64,000 nucleotides of DNA from Sporanaerobacter acetigenes DSM 13106 (lineage in GTDB: Bacteria > Bacillota > Clostridia > Tissierellales > Sporanaerobacteraceae): positions 1 to 64,000 of the forward strand of contig NZ_FQXR01000002.1 of assembly GCF_900130025.1 (NCBI RefSeq), in the 5' to 3' direction. This document shows, in pieces, positions 49,518 to 58,707 of the stretch. How positions within the stretch are numbered: position 1 is the first letter of the stretch; every line of letters starts with the position of its first letter. The translations under genes and the position numbers were made by a program. Below the pieces are notes generated by a model. That model saw nothing but the letters and a program-made list of their open reading frames with translations, was not told the DNA's origin and did not search any database.

Positions 49518-52500
49518 TTAAATAACTTCTATGGGAGCAATAGAAAGTAGCAACTTCTTTAACCCTTTGTCTTCAAAAGCAACAACTACTTCTGTATCCA
49601 TCCCTTTGTCTTTTAATTGAACTACCGTACCTACTCCCCACAATTTGTGTCTAACTTTTGACCCAACTTTTACCTCGTCTTTGTTGTCTTTTAAATCAGG
49701 AGCCTTTGTATCTCTTCTTGTAAATTCTTTCACAATTACATCTTTTTTAGTCATTTCTTTATTTTTGTCATTAGTCTCTACATATTCCAAAGGTATTTCT
49801 TTTAAAAATCTAGAAGGTACAGAATAAGTAGTACTTCCATATATGGTTCGCATATTTGCATAGGAAATAAACAATTGCTCCTCAGCCCTTGTTATAGCTA
49901 CATAGCATAGTCTTCTTTCTTCTTCCAATTCACTTTCACTGTCAATAGCTCTGGCAATAGGAAATAGTCCTTCTTCCATACCCACCAAAAATACTACTGG
50001 AAACTCTAATCCTTTGGCACTGTGGACAGTCATCATTGTCACAGCTTCATTTACATCAGCTGTCTTGTCTGTATCAGAAAGAAGGGAGACATTGGCCAAG
50101 AAATCTTCCAAATTTCCATCTACATTTTGCATCTCAAAATCTACTGCAACAGAAATAAATTCCTTCAAGTTCTCTATTCTGCTGGTAGATTCAACGCTAT
50201 TCTCTTCTTCCAGCTCTTTAATATATCCAGTTCCATATACTACTTCCTCTATAAAATCCTTTAAGCCCATAACTTGACTCATAGCAATATATTTATTTAT
50301 CATATCCGTAAATTTTTTTAAATTGTTCATTGCTCTTTGTGAAAGACCTTGTACATCTTCTATATCTAAAAGAGTGCTATAAAGGCTTTCTCCTTTTCCT
50401 TGAGCATGTTTCGCTACCTTTTCCAATGTCACATTTCCTATTCCTCTTTTAGGAACATTTATGATTCTCTTTAGAGAAACATCATCCAATGGATTTTGAA
50501 TAAGTCTCAAATATGCAATGATATCCTTTACTTCTTTTCTATCATAGAACTTAAGTCCCCCTACAATTCTATAGGGTATATTTCTTCTCATGAAAACTTC
50601 CTCAAAATTTCTAGATTGAGCATTTGTCCTATATAGTATAGCAAAATCCCTATACCTGCATTTCCCCTCATCTGTCAATTCCATTATTTTTTCAGCTACA
50701 AGACTACTTTCTTCACGTTCATCAAAAGTCATATTTATACCTATAGGATTTCCTTCCTTATTAGTTGTCCAAAGAGCCTTGTCTTTTCTTTCATTGTTGT
50801 TTCTAATGACAGAATTAGCTACATTCAATATGTTTTTAGTAGAACGATAATTTTGTTCTAATTTAATTATTTTCGTATTGGGAAAATCCCTCTCAAAATT
50901 CAAGATATTCCCTATATCTGCCCCTCTCCATCCGTAAATCGAATTATGGACTACAATATCTTCACAAACATATTGTCTAAAATTAGGAACTGAAATATCA
51001 TATACAAATCCACTATATTCTTCAACCGAAGTTTCACTTACTATATCTTCAACTATTTTCCCATTTTCATATACTGGAATACTCATATTGGGTCTTATAT
51101 GAGAAGCAGGAATATAATTAAAATAATTATCTTCAGTTAATCTAGCTCTTTTTACAACTTCTATATTTGCATCTAAGGCCTCAATTTTCTTTACATAATC
51201 CACTGCCTCATCATATCCTACTCTTTCCGTCTCTACCCTCCAAGTTTCCCTATTTCCATTTCTCGTAGGAAAGCCTGAATCTATGAACCTTTCTTTTAAA
51301 TTTTCACCACTTGTATTAAAACAAATTTTATGGCTATACCATCCTGATTCTATACCACTTTTTTTCCCACTAAAAAAACTTAAATTGACAATTCGTCTTA
51401 TAGACTGCCCCCTAATGATAGCATTTGCTCTATGATGTGGATATTCTTCAAACAGCAGCAAATCATCCATTAGTTTTACTACATTATTCCTTGTATCTAT
51501 TCCCTCAAATAATCTATCTATATGCTTTTGATCCATAGTTAAATTTCTACCTACTGCGTGATAACAACAAGTGGGTATTTGATACTTTAAAGAAAATAAT
51601 TGTTCATAAAATACTGCTTCTTGTTTGCTTTTACATGTTCTTATAATCCAGGCTTTATCTCCATGTTCCTGATTTAATCTAACCATAAGTCCATTTACTA
51701 TCTCCTTGTCCCTTGACCTTACTCCTTGAGTCATACCTATTCTATATCCTTTATCTAGTCTATACATCAAATAAACATAGTAAACACCTGGTTCTGGATT
51801 AAGTTTGCCAAACATTATGTGATTTGGGGTAGTTTTAATTATCTTTCCTGATTTAGTTTTTATCTTTATTACAGGCCCTTCATACCTTTTCTTCATTATT
51901 TTCTCAATAGTTCCTTCTAAAATTTCTCCCTTGCCAGCAGCTGAATAAATTTTATTGCATTCTTTTAACTCTTCCACAGAGATATCTCCATTTACTGTAG
52001 CAATTTTAGAACCTTCAACGACACACTGATCATCATCCCCCACAACACATAAATTCTTGTACCTTTGAGAAAGTAAATGAACAAGTTCATATTGAGTGCC
52101 ATTTGTATCTTGGTACTCATCTACATAAATATATCTGAATTTCTTTTGATAATATTCAAGTATCTCAGGCTTTTTGCTTAGTAATTCAACAGCTTTCAAA
52201 ATCAAATCATCAAAATCCAGTGCATTGTTCTTCTTGAGTTTTTCCTCATATAGAGCATATAATTCTCCTATATTTCTTTTATAATAATCTCCATAATTTT
52301 CATTTATATAAGAATCTGGTTTGACCATAGTATCTTTTAATGAACTTATAGTACTCAATATAGACTTTTCTTTAAATGTTTCAGTATTGAGATTTTTTTC
52401 TTTTATACACTCTTTTATGACAGTTTTTTGATCATCAGTATCATATATGACAAAACTTCTATTGTATCCTATCTTATCAATATCTCGTCTTAAAATCCTC

Positions 52501-52775
52501 GCACATATAGAGTGAAAAGTCCCTATCCATATATCATCTATCTTGTCTCCAACAAGACTTCTAACTCTCTCTTTCATTTCATTGGCAGCTTTATTTGTAA
52601 AAGTTATGGCCAAAATATTTCCCGGGAAAACTCCCTTTTCTTCAATCATATAGGCTATTTTGTGAGTAAGTACCCTGGTCTTTCCACTACCTGCTCCAGC
52701 CAATATAAGTAGTGGCCCTTCTGTATGTAAAACCGCTTCCCTCTGTTTGTCATTTAAACCTTCCAAAAAATTCAT
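49518..52775 (-). CDS. pcrA: ATP-dependent DNA helicase PcrA/UvrD containing an intein
   Basis: A 1085-residue frame: a normal UvrD-family helicase of about 724 residues plus an in-frame 361-residue intein (residues 251-611). Helicase motifs: I AGAGSGKTRVL, II YVDEYQDTN, III GDDDQ (interrupted) then SIYGWRGAD, IV QNYRSTKNI, V MTVHSAKGLEFPVVF, VI LCYVAITRAEEQL, and the C-terminal Tudor-like KVGSKVRHKLWGVGTVVQL. The enzyme unwinds DNA in repair and replication restart. The intein splits the most conserved part of motif III, so splicing is required for activity. Confidence 0.95.
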   Translation of the reverse strand: MNFLEGLNDKQREAVLHTEGPLLILAGAGSGKTRVLTHKIAYMIEEKGVFPGNILAITFTNKAANEMKERVRSLVGDKIDDIWIGTFHSICARILRRDIDKIGYNRSFVIYDTDDQKTVIKECIKEKNLNTETFKEKSILSTISSLKDTMVKPDSYINENYGDYYKRNIGELYALYEEKLKKNNALDFDDLILKAVELLSKKPEILEYYQKKFRYIYVDEYQDTNGTQYELVHLLSQRYKNLCVVGDDDQCVVEGSKIATVNGDISVEELKECNKIYSAAGKGEILEGTIEKIMKKRYEGPVIKIKTKSGKIIKTTPNHIMFGKLNPEPGVYYVYLMYRLDKGYRIGMTQGVRSRDKEIVNGLMVRLNQEHGDKAWIIRTCKSKQEAVFYEQLFSLKYQIPTCCYHAVGRNLTMDQKHIDRLFEGIDTRNNVVKLMDDLLLFEEYPHHRANAIIRGQSIRRIVNLSFFSGKKSGIESGWYSHKICFNTSGENLKERFIDSGFPTRNGNRETWRVETERVGYDEAVDYVKKIEALDANIEVVKRARLTEDNYFNYIPASHIRPNMSIPVYENGKIVEDIVSETSVEEYSGFVYDISVPNFRQYVCEDIVVHNSIYGWRGADIGNILNFERDFPNTKIIKLEQNYRSTKNILNVANSVIRNNNERKDKALWTTNKEGNPIGINMTFDEREESSLVAEKIMELTDEGKCRYRDFAILYRTNAQSRNFEEVFMRRNIPYRIVGGLKFYDRKEVKDIIAYLRLIQNPLDDVSLKRIINVPKRGIGNVTLEKVAKHAQGKGESLYSTLLDIEDVQGLSQRAMNNLKKFTDMINKYIAMSQVMGLKDFIEEVVYGTGYIKELEEENSVESTSRIENLKEFISVAVDFEMQNVDGNLEDFLANVSLLSDTDKTADVNEAVTMMTVHSAKGLEFPVVFLVGMEEGLFPIARAIDSESELEEERRLCYVAITRAEEQLFISYANMRTIYGSTTYSVPSRFLKEIPLEYVETNDKNKEMTKKDVIVKEFTRRDTKAPDLKDNKDEVKVGSKVRHKLWGVGTVVQLKDKGMDTEVVVAFEDKGLKKLLLSIAPIEVI
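50943..52025 (-). mobile_element. PcrA intein with GIY-YIG-like homing endonuclease domain
   Basis: Intein of 361 residues: it starts with Cys (CVVEGSKIATVNGDISVEEL, block A), has KTTPNHIMF (block B, T-x-x-H) near residue 70, and ends EYSGFVYDISVPNF...EDIVVHN (blocks F and G), followed by Ser as the +1 residue. Between the splicing blocks, PGVYYVYLMYRLDKGYRIGM reads as a GIY-YIG-like module with later Arg and Glu (EAVFYEQLF). No LAGLIDADG or HNH motif is seen. A protein splicing element inserted between GDDDQ and SIYGWRG of helicase motif III; homing activity is inferred. Confidence 0.88.
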
Positions 52776-52794
52776 TTACTTCACCCTTCCTATC

Positions 52795-52830
52795 AAGGGG
52801 ACAGTTCTCCTGTGTCCTTTTTGTCCCCTT
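52795..52830. repeat. REP-like palindrome upstream of pcrA
   Basis: AAGGGGACA (52795-52803) faces TGTCCCCTT (52822-52830) around GTTCTCCTGTGTCC. It shares GGGGACAGTTC with the other GGGACAGGTT-type fragments in this window (9813, 57249). A terminator or REP-type repeat. Confidence 0.5.
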
Positions 52831-52862
52831 TTCTTATACATACTATTATAATGGAAATAATG

Positions 52863-52892
52863 AAAAAACCCTAGCCTAAATGACTAAGGTTT
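52863..52892 (-). terminator. Terminator, copy 1 of a duplicated 30-bp sequence
   Basis: Minus-strand stem AAACCTTAG with CTAGGGTTTTTT. It ends the coiled-coil gene. The 30-bp sequence recurs at 53501-53530 with one mismatch, so the coiled-coil gene is framed by direct repeats. Confidence 0.7.
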
Positions 52893-52901
52893 AAAAAAAT
52901 A

Positions 52902-53342
52902 TTATTTAGCTTTTATTCTAGCAATATCCCTCCAGTTGTCAGCGGTATTAATTTCTATTCTGGAGAGATCTGATTTCATATCTTCTATTTGCCCAGTAAT
53001 TTCCACATGCCTATCAGCATTGTTTACTTCAATATCGTCCATTTTATTTTCAAGTCTATCAAATCTTTCATTTGTTTCTTTTCTAAAATCTTTTACTTCA
53101 ACTTCAACATTATCAATTCGTCCGTTTACTTCTTTAAATTTATCTGTTGTTTCTTTTCTAAAATCTTTCATCTCAACTTCAACATTATCAATTCGTCCAT
53201 TTACTTCTTTAAAGCCTTCTTGCATTTCGCCTCTTACATTCTTAAATTCTTCTTGCATTTCGCCTCTAAAATTTGCAAATTCTTTTTGCATTTCATTATA
53301 CATTTTAGTCATCAGTTCAAATAATTTTTCTTCATTATCCAT
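52902..53342 (-). CDS. Coiled-coil protein with internal tandem repeats
   Basis: About 146 residues, almost entirely heptad-rich and without membrane segments. Two near-identical 23-residue units begin GRIDNVEVEMKDFRKET and GRIDNVEVEVKDFRKET, and earlier units EFANFRGEMQEEFKNVRGEM are related. The ATG at 53342 follows ACAGGAGGTGAATACT; the frame runs on upstream without a site. Such coiled coils occur widely in Clostridia (often near mobile DNA) and may form trimers or fibres. It lies between two copies of one terminator. The function is unknown. Confidence 0.75.
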   Translation of the reverse strand: MDNEEKLFELMTKMYNEMQKEFANFRGEMQEEFKNVRGEMQEGFKEVNGRIDNVEVEMKDFRKETTDKFKEVNGRIDNVEVEVKDFRKETNERFDRLENKMDDIEVNNADRHVEITGQIEDMKSDLSRIEINTADNWRDIARIKAK

Positions 53343-53500
53343 AGTATTCACCTCCTGTTTTGTATTTTTATAAGCCATTTTTCCCAATCTCATCTTTCAC
53401 CATCCGAAGCAAAGTTGTCTGTTTTATATTTTTATTATATACTATATTGTCTCTAAAATAAACATTCATTGAAAAATATGTATATCAAATAAGTGGAAAT

Positions 53501-53530
53501 AAAAAACCCTAGTCTAAATGACTAAGGTTT
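53501..53530 (-). terminator. Terminator, copy 2 of a duplicated 30-bp sequence
   Basis: Matches 52863-52892 at 29 of 30 positions. It includes the stop codon of the DUF1667 gene in its stem (AAACCTTAG), so it is the native terminator of the glycerol cluster. Confidence 0.7.
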
Positions 53531-53908
53531 GAAATCAACAACACTCCCTATGCTTCGTGCAGATATAAGGTCTACACCTGTATTTAAAATATTTTCAATG
53601 ACGATATCTCCTTCTCTAATAGGAGGTTCTATTTCAACTTTGTTTATGACTTTCATACAATCAAACATTTTTCCTTTGGGTATGCTTCCTTTGGTGACTA
53701 CAGGTAGTCTCTTATGAGAACTATTTTTCAATTTTACAGTGCTTGTCAAAACTCTGGTAGGATTTGTGACTTCTTTTATTCCATATTCTTCTCCTCTTTT
53801 GCAGGTATTCCCTTCTACAATATATCCCCATTCCTTTGTATCATCTTTGGTTATAGTGAGCCTACATCCCCTTGGACATACTATACATGTCTTTTCATAT
53901 TGTTCCAT
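53522..53908 (-). CDS. DUF1667 Cys-rich protein of the glycerol-3-phosphate cluster
   Basis: A 128-residue protein with MEQYEKTCIVCPRGCRLTIT, whose C-x-x-C-x-x-x-C resembles a metal or cluster site, and the DUF1667 core NTCKRGEEYGIKEVTNPTRVLTSTV. DUF1667 genes follow FAD-dependent glycerol-3-phosphate dehydrogenase-like genes throughout Firmicutes, so it is likely an electron-transfer or accessory subunit. It lies 3 nt after the FAD oxidoreductase gene and ends in the duplicated terminator. Confidence 0.85.
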   Translation of the reverse strand: MEQYEKTCIVCPRGCRLTITKDDTKEWGYIVEGNTCKRGEEYGIKEVTNPTRVLTSTVKLKNSSHKRLPVVTKGSIPKGKMFDCMKVINKVEIEPPIREGDIVIENILNTGVDLISARSIGSVVDFKP

Positions 53909-53911
53909 ATC

Positions 53912-55171
53912 CTACACCTCGCTTTCCACATACACTGTCAAATTGTCTATATCTTTACATTTGAGCATTTCCCTATCTAGTATTATCTCTTCCATTTCTC
54001 CAGGGGTTAATTGTATCTTTTTTATTTCTTTTAATACAGTGTCATTTTTCTTTACAACTAATTTAGAATTTTTATATATACCTGTGACTCTCATGAATAA
54101 ACTTATATCATCTTCTACATTTTCTACTCTTATCTTTTGAGGCACTATATATCTAATTCCTTCTCCAGGAATTGTTTCAATTGTCCTATCATCTTCTTTT
54201 AATTCACCTTTTACATATTTTGCAGCATATTTTCCTGCTTTCAAACTTTCCATAGTCACATTGTCTACTAAATCATGGACATGAACTACATTTCCACAGG
54301 CAAATATTCCACTGACACTAGTTTCCATGGACTCATTGACTACTGGTCCTCCTGTCACTGGATGAATTTCTACTTCTGCCTTAGTAGAAAGTTCATTTTC
54401 GGGAATAAGTCCTACTGAAAGAAGCAATGTGTCACATTCATAATAGCGTTCTGTACCAATTACAGGATTTTTATTTTCATCAACTTCTGCAACTACAACC
54501 CCTTCTATTCTATCTTTTCCCTTTATCTCTATAACTGTATGGTTTAATAAAAGAGGAATATCAAAATCATGTAGACATTGTACAATATTTCTATTTAGTC
54601 CACTGGAATAAGGCATTATTTCTACTACCGCTTCTACTTCGGCTCCTTCCAGCATAAGCCTTCTAGCCATGATAAGACCTATATCTCCTGAACCAAGTAT
54701 GACTACTTTTTTGCCTACTTGATATCCTTCTATATTTATAAATCTTTGAGCAGTACCAGCTGTAAATATTCCTGCTGGTCTTGTTCCTGAAATCGATATA
54801 GCTCCTCTTGGTCTTTCTCTACAGCCCATAGCAAGAACTATTGCCTTTGCATTTATATTTATAAATCCATCAATTCCATTTATAGAACTAATAGTTTTAT
54901 CTTTGTTTATATCTAAAACCATAGTATCTAATTTATATTCAATTCCCATTTTCTTCAATTCATTTATAAATCGTTCTGCATATTGAGACCCTGTAAGTTC
55001 TTCTTTAAATACATGAAGTCCAAAACCATTGTGAATACATTGCTTAAGTATTCCTCCAAGTTCTTTATCTCTTTCTATGACAAGGATATTTTCTATCCCT
55101 TCTTTTTTTGCTTCAATGGCCGCTGCAAGTCCAGCTGGCCCTCCTCCAATGACTACAATATCATAATCCAC
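53912..55171 (-). CDS. FAD/NAD(P)-dependent oxidoreductase of the glycerol-3-phosphate cluster
   Basis: About 419 residues. A dinucleotide-binding GGGPAGLAAAIEAKKEG motif lies at the N-terminus, a second NAD-binding VVILGSGDIGLIMARRL lies near residue 165, and the FAD-binding end is SGIFACGNVVHVHDLVDNV. RERPRGAISISGTRPAGIFTAGTAQ is typical of the GlpB/sarcosine-oxidase-alpha-like subgroup. The GTG at 55171 fits the GGGGTG site better than the GTG three codons upstream. With the dehydrogenase before it and DUF1667 after it, it forms the electron-transfer unit. Confidence 0.85.
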   Translation of the reverse strand: MDYDIVVIGGGPAGLAAAIEAKKEGIENILVIERDKELGGILKQCIHNGFGLHVFKEELTGSQYAERFINELKKMGIEYKLDTMVLDINKDKTISSINGIDGFININAKAIVLAMGCRERPRGAISISGTRPAGIFTAGTAQRFINIEGYQVGKKVVILGSGDIGLIMARRLMLEGAEVEAVVEIMPYSSGLNRNIVQCLHDFDIPLLLNHTVIEIKGKDRIEGVVVAEVDENKNPVIGTERYYECDTLLLSVGLIPENELSTKAEVEIHPVTGGPVVNESMETSVSGIFACGNVVHVHDLVDNVTMESLKAGKYAAKYVKGELKEDDRTIETIPGEGIRYIVPQKIRVENVEDDISLFMRVTGIYKNSKLVVKKNDTVLKEIKKIQLTPGEMEEIILDREMLKCKDIDNLTVYVESEV

Positions 55172-55187
55172 CAAAATCACCCCTTTC

Positions 55188-56624
55188 TTAAACTTCCTTT
55201 GTTTGTCCGATTAAAATATATGAATCCACTCCATCTTTAACTATTTCAGTCATATCTTTATTTAATTCTCTTGCTAATATTTCCATGACTCTTGGAGAAC
55301 AAAATCCACCTTGGCATCTTCCTGTACCCGGTCTAGTTCTTTTCTTGACTCCATCTACAGTAGTAGCTCCTGCATTTCTATGGATACAATCTACTATTTC
55401 ACCCTCAGTTATACTTTCACATCTACAGATAATTCTTCCATACCTTGGATCTTTTTTTATCAACTCATTTTTTTCTTCATCACTTAACTCATTAAATCTT
55501 ATGACTTTTCTCCTTTTAGAGTTGAAATTCTCTTTTTCTTTTAATCCTCCTGATATCTCTTTTAAAAGTTCTACTACATACTCTGCAATAGCTGGTGAAG
55601 ACGTAAGTCCTGGAGATTTTATTCCTGCTACATTTATGAATCCCTTAGCGTCTATTGCTTCCCCAATTATGAAATCTTCTGTACTAGGTTCGTTTCTAAT
55701 TCCAGTGAAATTGGTGATATTCTTGCCAAAAGGTATTCCCTCTACGCTCTTTTGTGCAACTTTCTTTATCTCATTTAATCTATCTTTTGAAGTTTCTTTT
55801 GATTCTTTTGATTCTGCTATTTCATTGTCCGGACCAATCATCAAATTCCCATGAACAGTAGGAGTGACTACTACTCCTTTTCCATAAGACTTTGGACATT
55901 GAAAAATCACCGTGTTAACCATGTCTCCTACACTTTTATCAAGGACAAAGTATTGACCATTTTTAGGTATTATATCAAATTTCTCATTAGATACCATGCT
56001 ATTTATCTTATCTCCATATACTCCTCCACAGTTTATAATATACTTTGCATTAAGCTTCTTTTCTGTAGTTTCTATAAGATATCCTTCTTCTACTTTAGAT
56101 ATATTCAACACTTCGTTGTTTAAAAGCAATTCAACTCCATTATCAACTGCATTTTCTGCAAGAGCTATGGCCAATTCCCAAGGACTTATAATACCTGCTG
56201 TAGGTGCATAAAGAGCTTTTGTCACTTTTTTGCCGATATTGGGCTCTAATTTTTCTATTTCTTCTTTATTTAATATTTTTAATTGAGGCACACCATTTTT
56301 TTGTCCTCTTTCATACAATTCATCTATAGTTCTCTCATCTTCCTCATCAAAACCAAGTACCAATGAACCTATTCTCTTGAAGGGCACATCCAATTCCTCA
56401 CAGACTTTGTCAAACATAGGATTGCCCTTCACATTGAATTTAGCCATATTGGTCCCAGGTTTTGCATCATAGCCAGCATGAACTATGCCAGTATTTGCTT
56501 TTGTACAACCATTTGATATATCGTTTTCTCTTTCTATAAGCACAATTTCTAAATCATATCTTGACAATTCTCTGGCTATAAAAGTCCCAACAATTCCCGC
56601 CCCTATTATTGCTACATCATACAT
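55188..56624 (-). CDS. glpA: Glycerol-3-phosphate dehydrogenase-like FAD protein with C-terminal [2Fe-2S] BFD domain
   Basis: A 478-residue flavoprotein. FAD-binding DVAIIGAGIVGTFIARELS is at the N-terminus, and the DAO-type catalytic part includes NCGGVYGDKINSM and the segment ITNFTGIRNEPSTEDFIIG. The C-terminal Fer2_BFD-like domain has IICRCESITEGEIVDCIHRNAG and a second pair GRCQGGFCSP, the C-x-C and C-x4-C cluster ligands. It oxidises glycerol-3-phosphate to dihydroxyacetone phosphate. The symbol reflects the GlpA-like architecture. Confidence 0.85.
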   Translation of the reverse strand: MYDVAIIGAGIVGTFIARELSRYDLEIVLIERENDISNGCTKANTGIVHAGYDAKPGTNMAKFNVKGNPMFDKVCEELDVPFKRIGSLVLGFDEEDERTIDELYERGQKNGVPQLKILNKEEIEKLEPNIGKKVTKALYAPTAGIISPWELAIALAENAVDNGVELLLNNEVLNISKVEEGYLIETTEKKLNAKYIINCGGVYGDKINSMVSNEKFDIIPKNGQYFVLDKSVGDMVNTVIFQCPKSYGKGVVVTPTVHGNLMIGPDNEIAESKESKETSKDRLNEIKKVAQKSVEGIPFGKNITNFTGIRNEPSTEDFIIGEAIDAKGFINVAGIKSPGLTSSPAIAEYVVELLKEISGGLKEKENFNSKRRKVIRFNELSDEEKNELIKKDPRYGRIICRCESITEGEIVDCIHRNAGATTVDGVKKRTRPGTGRCQGGFCSPRVMEILARELNKDMTEIVKDGVDSYILIGQTKEV

Positions 56625-56642
56625 AAAAATCCCCTCCTTGTT

Positions 56643-57209
56643 TCACATATACCATACTTTTTCATTGCTTGTAGATATAGCTATAGCTCCTGAATTTAAA
56701 CTTTGAATCACATCCTCTTTATCCATTATGAGTCCACCAGTGATTATAGGTATATTTGTTTCTTTAAAAATCTTCTTCACTATTTTAGGCATTATTCCAG
56801 GCAATATCTCCACAGCATCTGGCTTTGTACTTTTTATAGACCTTATTCCTGTGTCTAGAGACAGAGAATCCAGTATAAATAATCTTTGTATTGTTAAAAT
56901 ATCCAGTTCTTTGGCAAGTTTAATTAAATTGCTTTTTGTAGTAATAATTCCATCTGGCTTCACATTTTTGACTATATACTCCAGTCCCCAATTGTCTTTA
57001 GAAATACCATCTACTAAATCTAGATGGACATAGACCCCCTTTTCGTGAGATTTGATTTTATACACTATGTCTTCTAGATTAAATATATTTCCCGTTAATA
57101 GAAATATATTTTCACAAGGCGAATTTAATGCACTATTTAAATTATTTAAATCATTTACCGCTGCTATAATAGGGTTTTGTGCTATTCTAGAATAAAAGCT
57201 ATCTCCCAT
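56643..57209 (-). CDS. glpP: Glycerol uptake operon antiterminator GlpP
   Basis: A 188-residue protein with the GlpP family pattern IAAVNDLNNLNSALNSPCENIFLL, VHLDLVDGISKDNWGLEYI and a C-terminal PIITGGLIMDKEDVIQSLNSGA, a TIM-barrel-like core. In Bacillus GlpP binds glycerol-3-phosphate and promotes antitermination in glp leaders. The ATG at 57209 follows AGGAGGGCTAAAA. It heads the glpP-glpA-FAD-DUF1667 operon, 19 nt before glpA, so it may regulate its own cluster and a glpFK elsewhere. Confidence 0.9.
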   Translation of the reverse strand: MGDSFYSRIAQNPIIAAVNDLNNLNSALNSPCENIFLLTGNIFNLEDIVYKIKSHEKGVYVHLDLVDGISKDNWGLEYIVKNVKPDGIITTKSNLIKLAKELDILTIQRLFILDSLSLDTGIRSIKSTKPDAVEILPGIMPKIVKKIFKETNIPIITGGLIMDKEDVIQSLNSGAIAISTSNEKVWYM

Positions 57210-57248
57210 TTTTAGCCCTCCTATTTTCATCTCCTAAAAAACAAAAAA

Positions 57249-57270
57249 GTGCACCGCCAAACCTGTCCCC
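57249..57270 (-). repeat. GGGGACAGGTT-type dispersed repeat fragment
   Basis: On minus GGGGACAGGTTTGGCGGTGC, a sequence that looks like the conserved part of a REP-type repeat. It lies before glpP and may be part of its leader. Related fragments occur at 9813 and 52795. Confidence 0.4.
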
Positions 57271-57374
57271 AAGTTTTTTGATACACTCTCATTTTCTCAT
57301 TTTATATTTAATTTATGCTGATTGTATTTATTATATCATCTTTATGATTTAATGTAAATATAACAGCAAATTTT

Positions 57375-58604
57375 CTATATATTTTCTTTCATAAATTTTA
57401 AATCTTCTTCTGTATAATTTTTATTTGTAAAATCCCCATGTTTGACAAACAACATGCAGAAAAGTGCTGCTCCAAAGGCAATACATGAATAGATAAACAA
57501 TGGCTTATAGCTATGAGCCATATCTCTTATCCAACCAAATAATATAGGGCTTACAATTGCAGCACAAGATGAGAAAAAGTAATAATAACCCGTATAAGTT
57601 CCAACTCCACCTTTTGGGGCCATTTCTACTACCATTGGATAAGAATTTATATTTATAAAAGCCCAGAACATTCCTCCAATAATTAAGAGAACAATCATAG
57701 CAGAAATATTCTTTACAAATATCAATAAAGTAAATACTGTTAATGCTCCTACAATACCTAACAATATGGTCTTCTTTCTTCCCAATTTCGTCCCTACAAA
57801 TCCAGCAGGTATGGCAAAAATCAAAAATGAAAGGGAAAAAGAAGTTAATATCATAGAAGCTTTTCCTGGATCAATACCCAATTCATATTGACCATATAGT
57901 GAAAAGAAAGTTTCTACAGCATTGAAACCTGTAAACCAGAAAAATATTGCAAACAATATGAAAAGTAAACTTTTACTTTTATCTATATCTTTTTCTTTAT
58001 TTTTGACCTTTGCTTTTTCTTCTACTATTTCAGGCTCTTTTATGAAAATATATAATAATATAAGTGCCATTGTCATGATTATGGAAGACATGTAGAAAGG
58101 ATAAGCAGTTCCTTTTTTATATAGAAATCCTCCCAATCCATAAGCTATAACAGCAGCCAAACCTCCCATGAAATTTATAACTCCATTGGCTTTGCTCCTA
58201 AGATGACTAGGTGTTACATCAGGCATAAGTGCTACTGTTGGAGCTCTAAATATACTCATTGCAAAATTCATAAGTATAACAAAAGTCATGAGCATAGGTA
58301 AACTATTAGCACTAGGTATAAGAGAACAAAAAATTGCTGCCAAAGGTACTCCAATCAATAAATATGGCATTCTCCTACCAAATCTGGTATTGGTCTTGTC
58401 ACTTAATGCTCCAAATATTGGTTGAAATATTACTGCAAACAAATTGTCTATAGTCATTACTGCCCCTATGAGAGTAGTGCTCTTGATATAATTTTCTAGC
58501 ATTATAGGTACAAAAGAATTATAAACTGGCCATACAATACTTACTGAAAAAAATCCCAATCCTAAAACAAACGTTTTCCTGTAGTCTAATTTTTCTTGCC
58601 CCAC
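57375..58604 (-). CDS. MFS transporter (GPH/MelB-like or SLC45-like)
   Basis: A 409-residue carrier with 12 membrane helices. The loop GALSDKTNTRFGRRMPYLLIGVPL between helices 2 and 3 is the hallmark of the glycoside-pentoside-hexuronide branch (D-R-T-x-x-x-x-G-R-x-x-P). Two halves are separated by a basic loop VEEKAKVKNKEKDIDKSK. Import of a sugar or similar solute coupled to cations is likely. It is monocistronic between glpP and the TrpR-like gene, with AAAGGGTGGGTTAAG before its start. The substrate cannot be read from sequence. Confidence 0.85.
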   Translation of the reverse strand: MGQEKLDYRKTFVLGLGFFSVSIVWPVYNSFVPIMLENYIKSTTLIGAVMTIDNLFAVIFQPIFGALSDKTNTRFGRRMPYLLIGVPLAAIFCSLIPSANSLPMLMTFVILMNFAMSIFRAPTVALMPDVTPSHLRSKANGVINFMGGLAAVIAYGLGGFLYKKGTAYPFYMSSIIMTMALILLYIFIKEPEIVEEKAKVKNKEKDIDKSKSLLFILFAIFFWFTGFNAVETFFSLYGQYELGIDPGKASMILTSFSLSFLIFAIPAGFVGTKLGRKKTILLGIVGALTVFTLLIFVKNISAMIVLLIIGGMFWAFININSYPMVVEMAPKGGVGTYTGYYYFFSSCAAIVSPILFGWIRDMAHSYKPLFIYSCIAFGAALFCMLFVKHGDFTNKNYTEEDLKFMKENI

Positions 58605-58683
58605 TTAACCCACCCTTTCTATATGATGATTATAATTTATATCTAATTATTCTACATATTTTTCAATAAACCTTCATTTAAAA

Positions 58684-58707
58684 AAATTTCTCCCTAGGGA
58701 GAAATTT
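58684..58707. terminator. Perfect 24-bp palindromic terminator
   Basis: AAATTTCTCCCT and its exact complement, directly after the stop of the TrpR-like gene; the T-run is TTTTTT on the minus side. Confidence 0.75.

Noticed and set aside
55285-55854. A 189-codon plus frame within the glpA-like gene
   Set aside because: It is antisense to a clear flavoprotein with intact FAD and BFD motifs; Ser/Phe-rich shadow composition.
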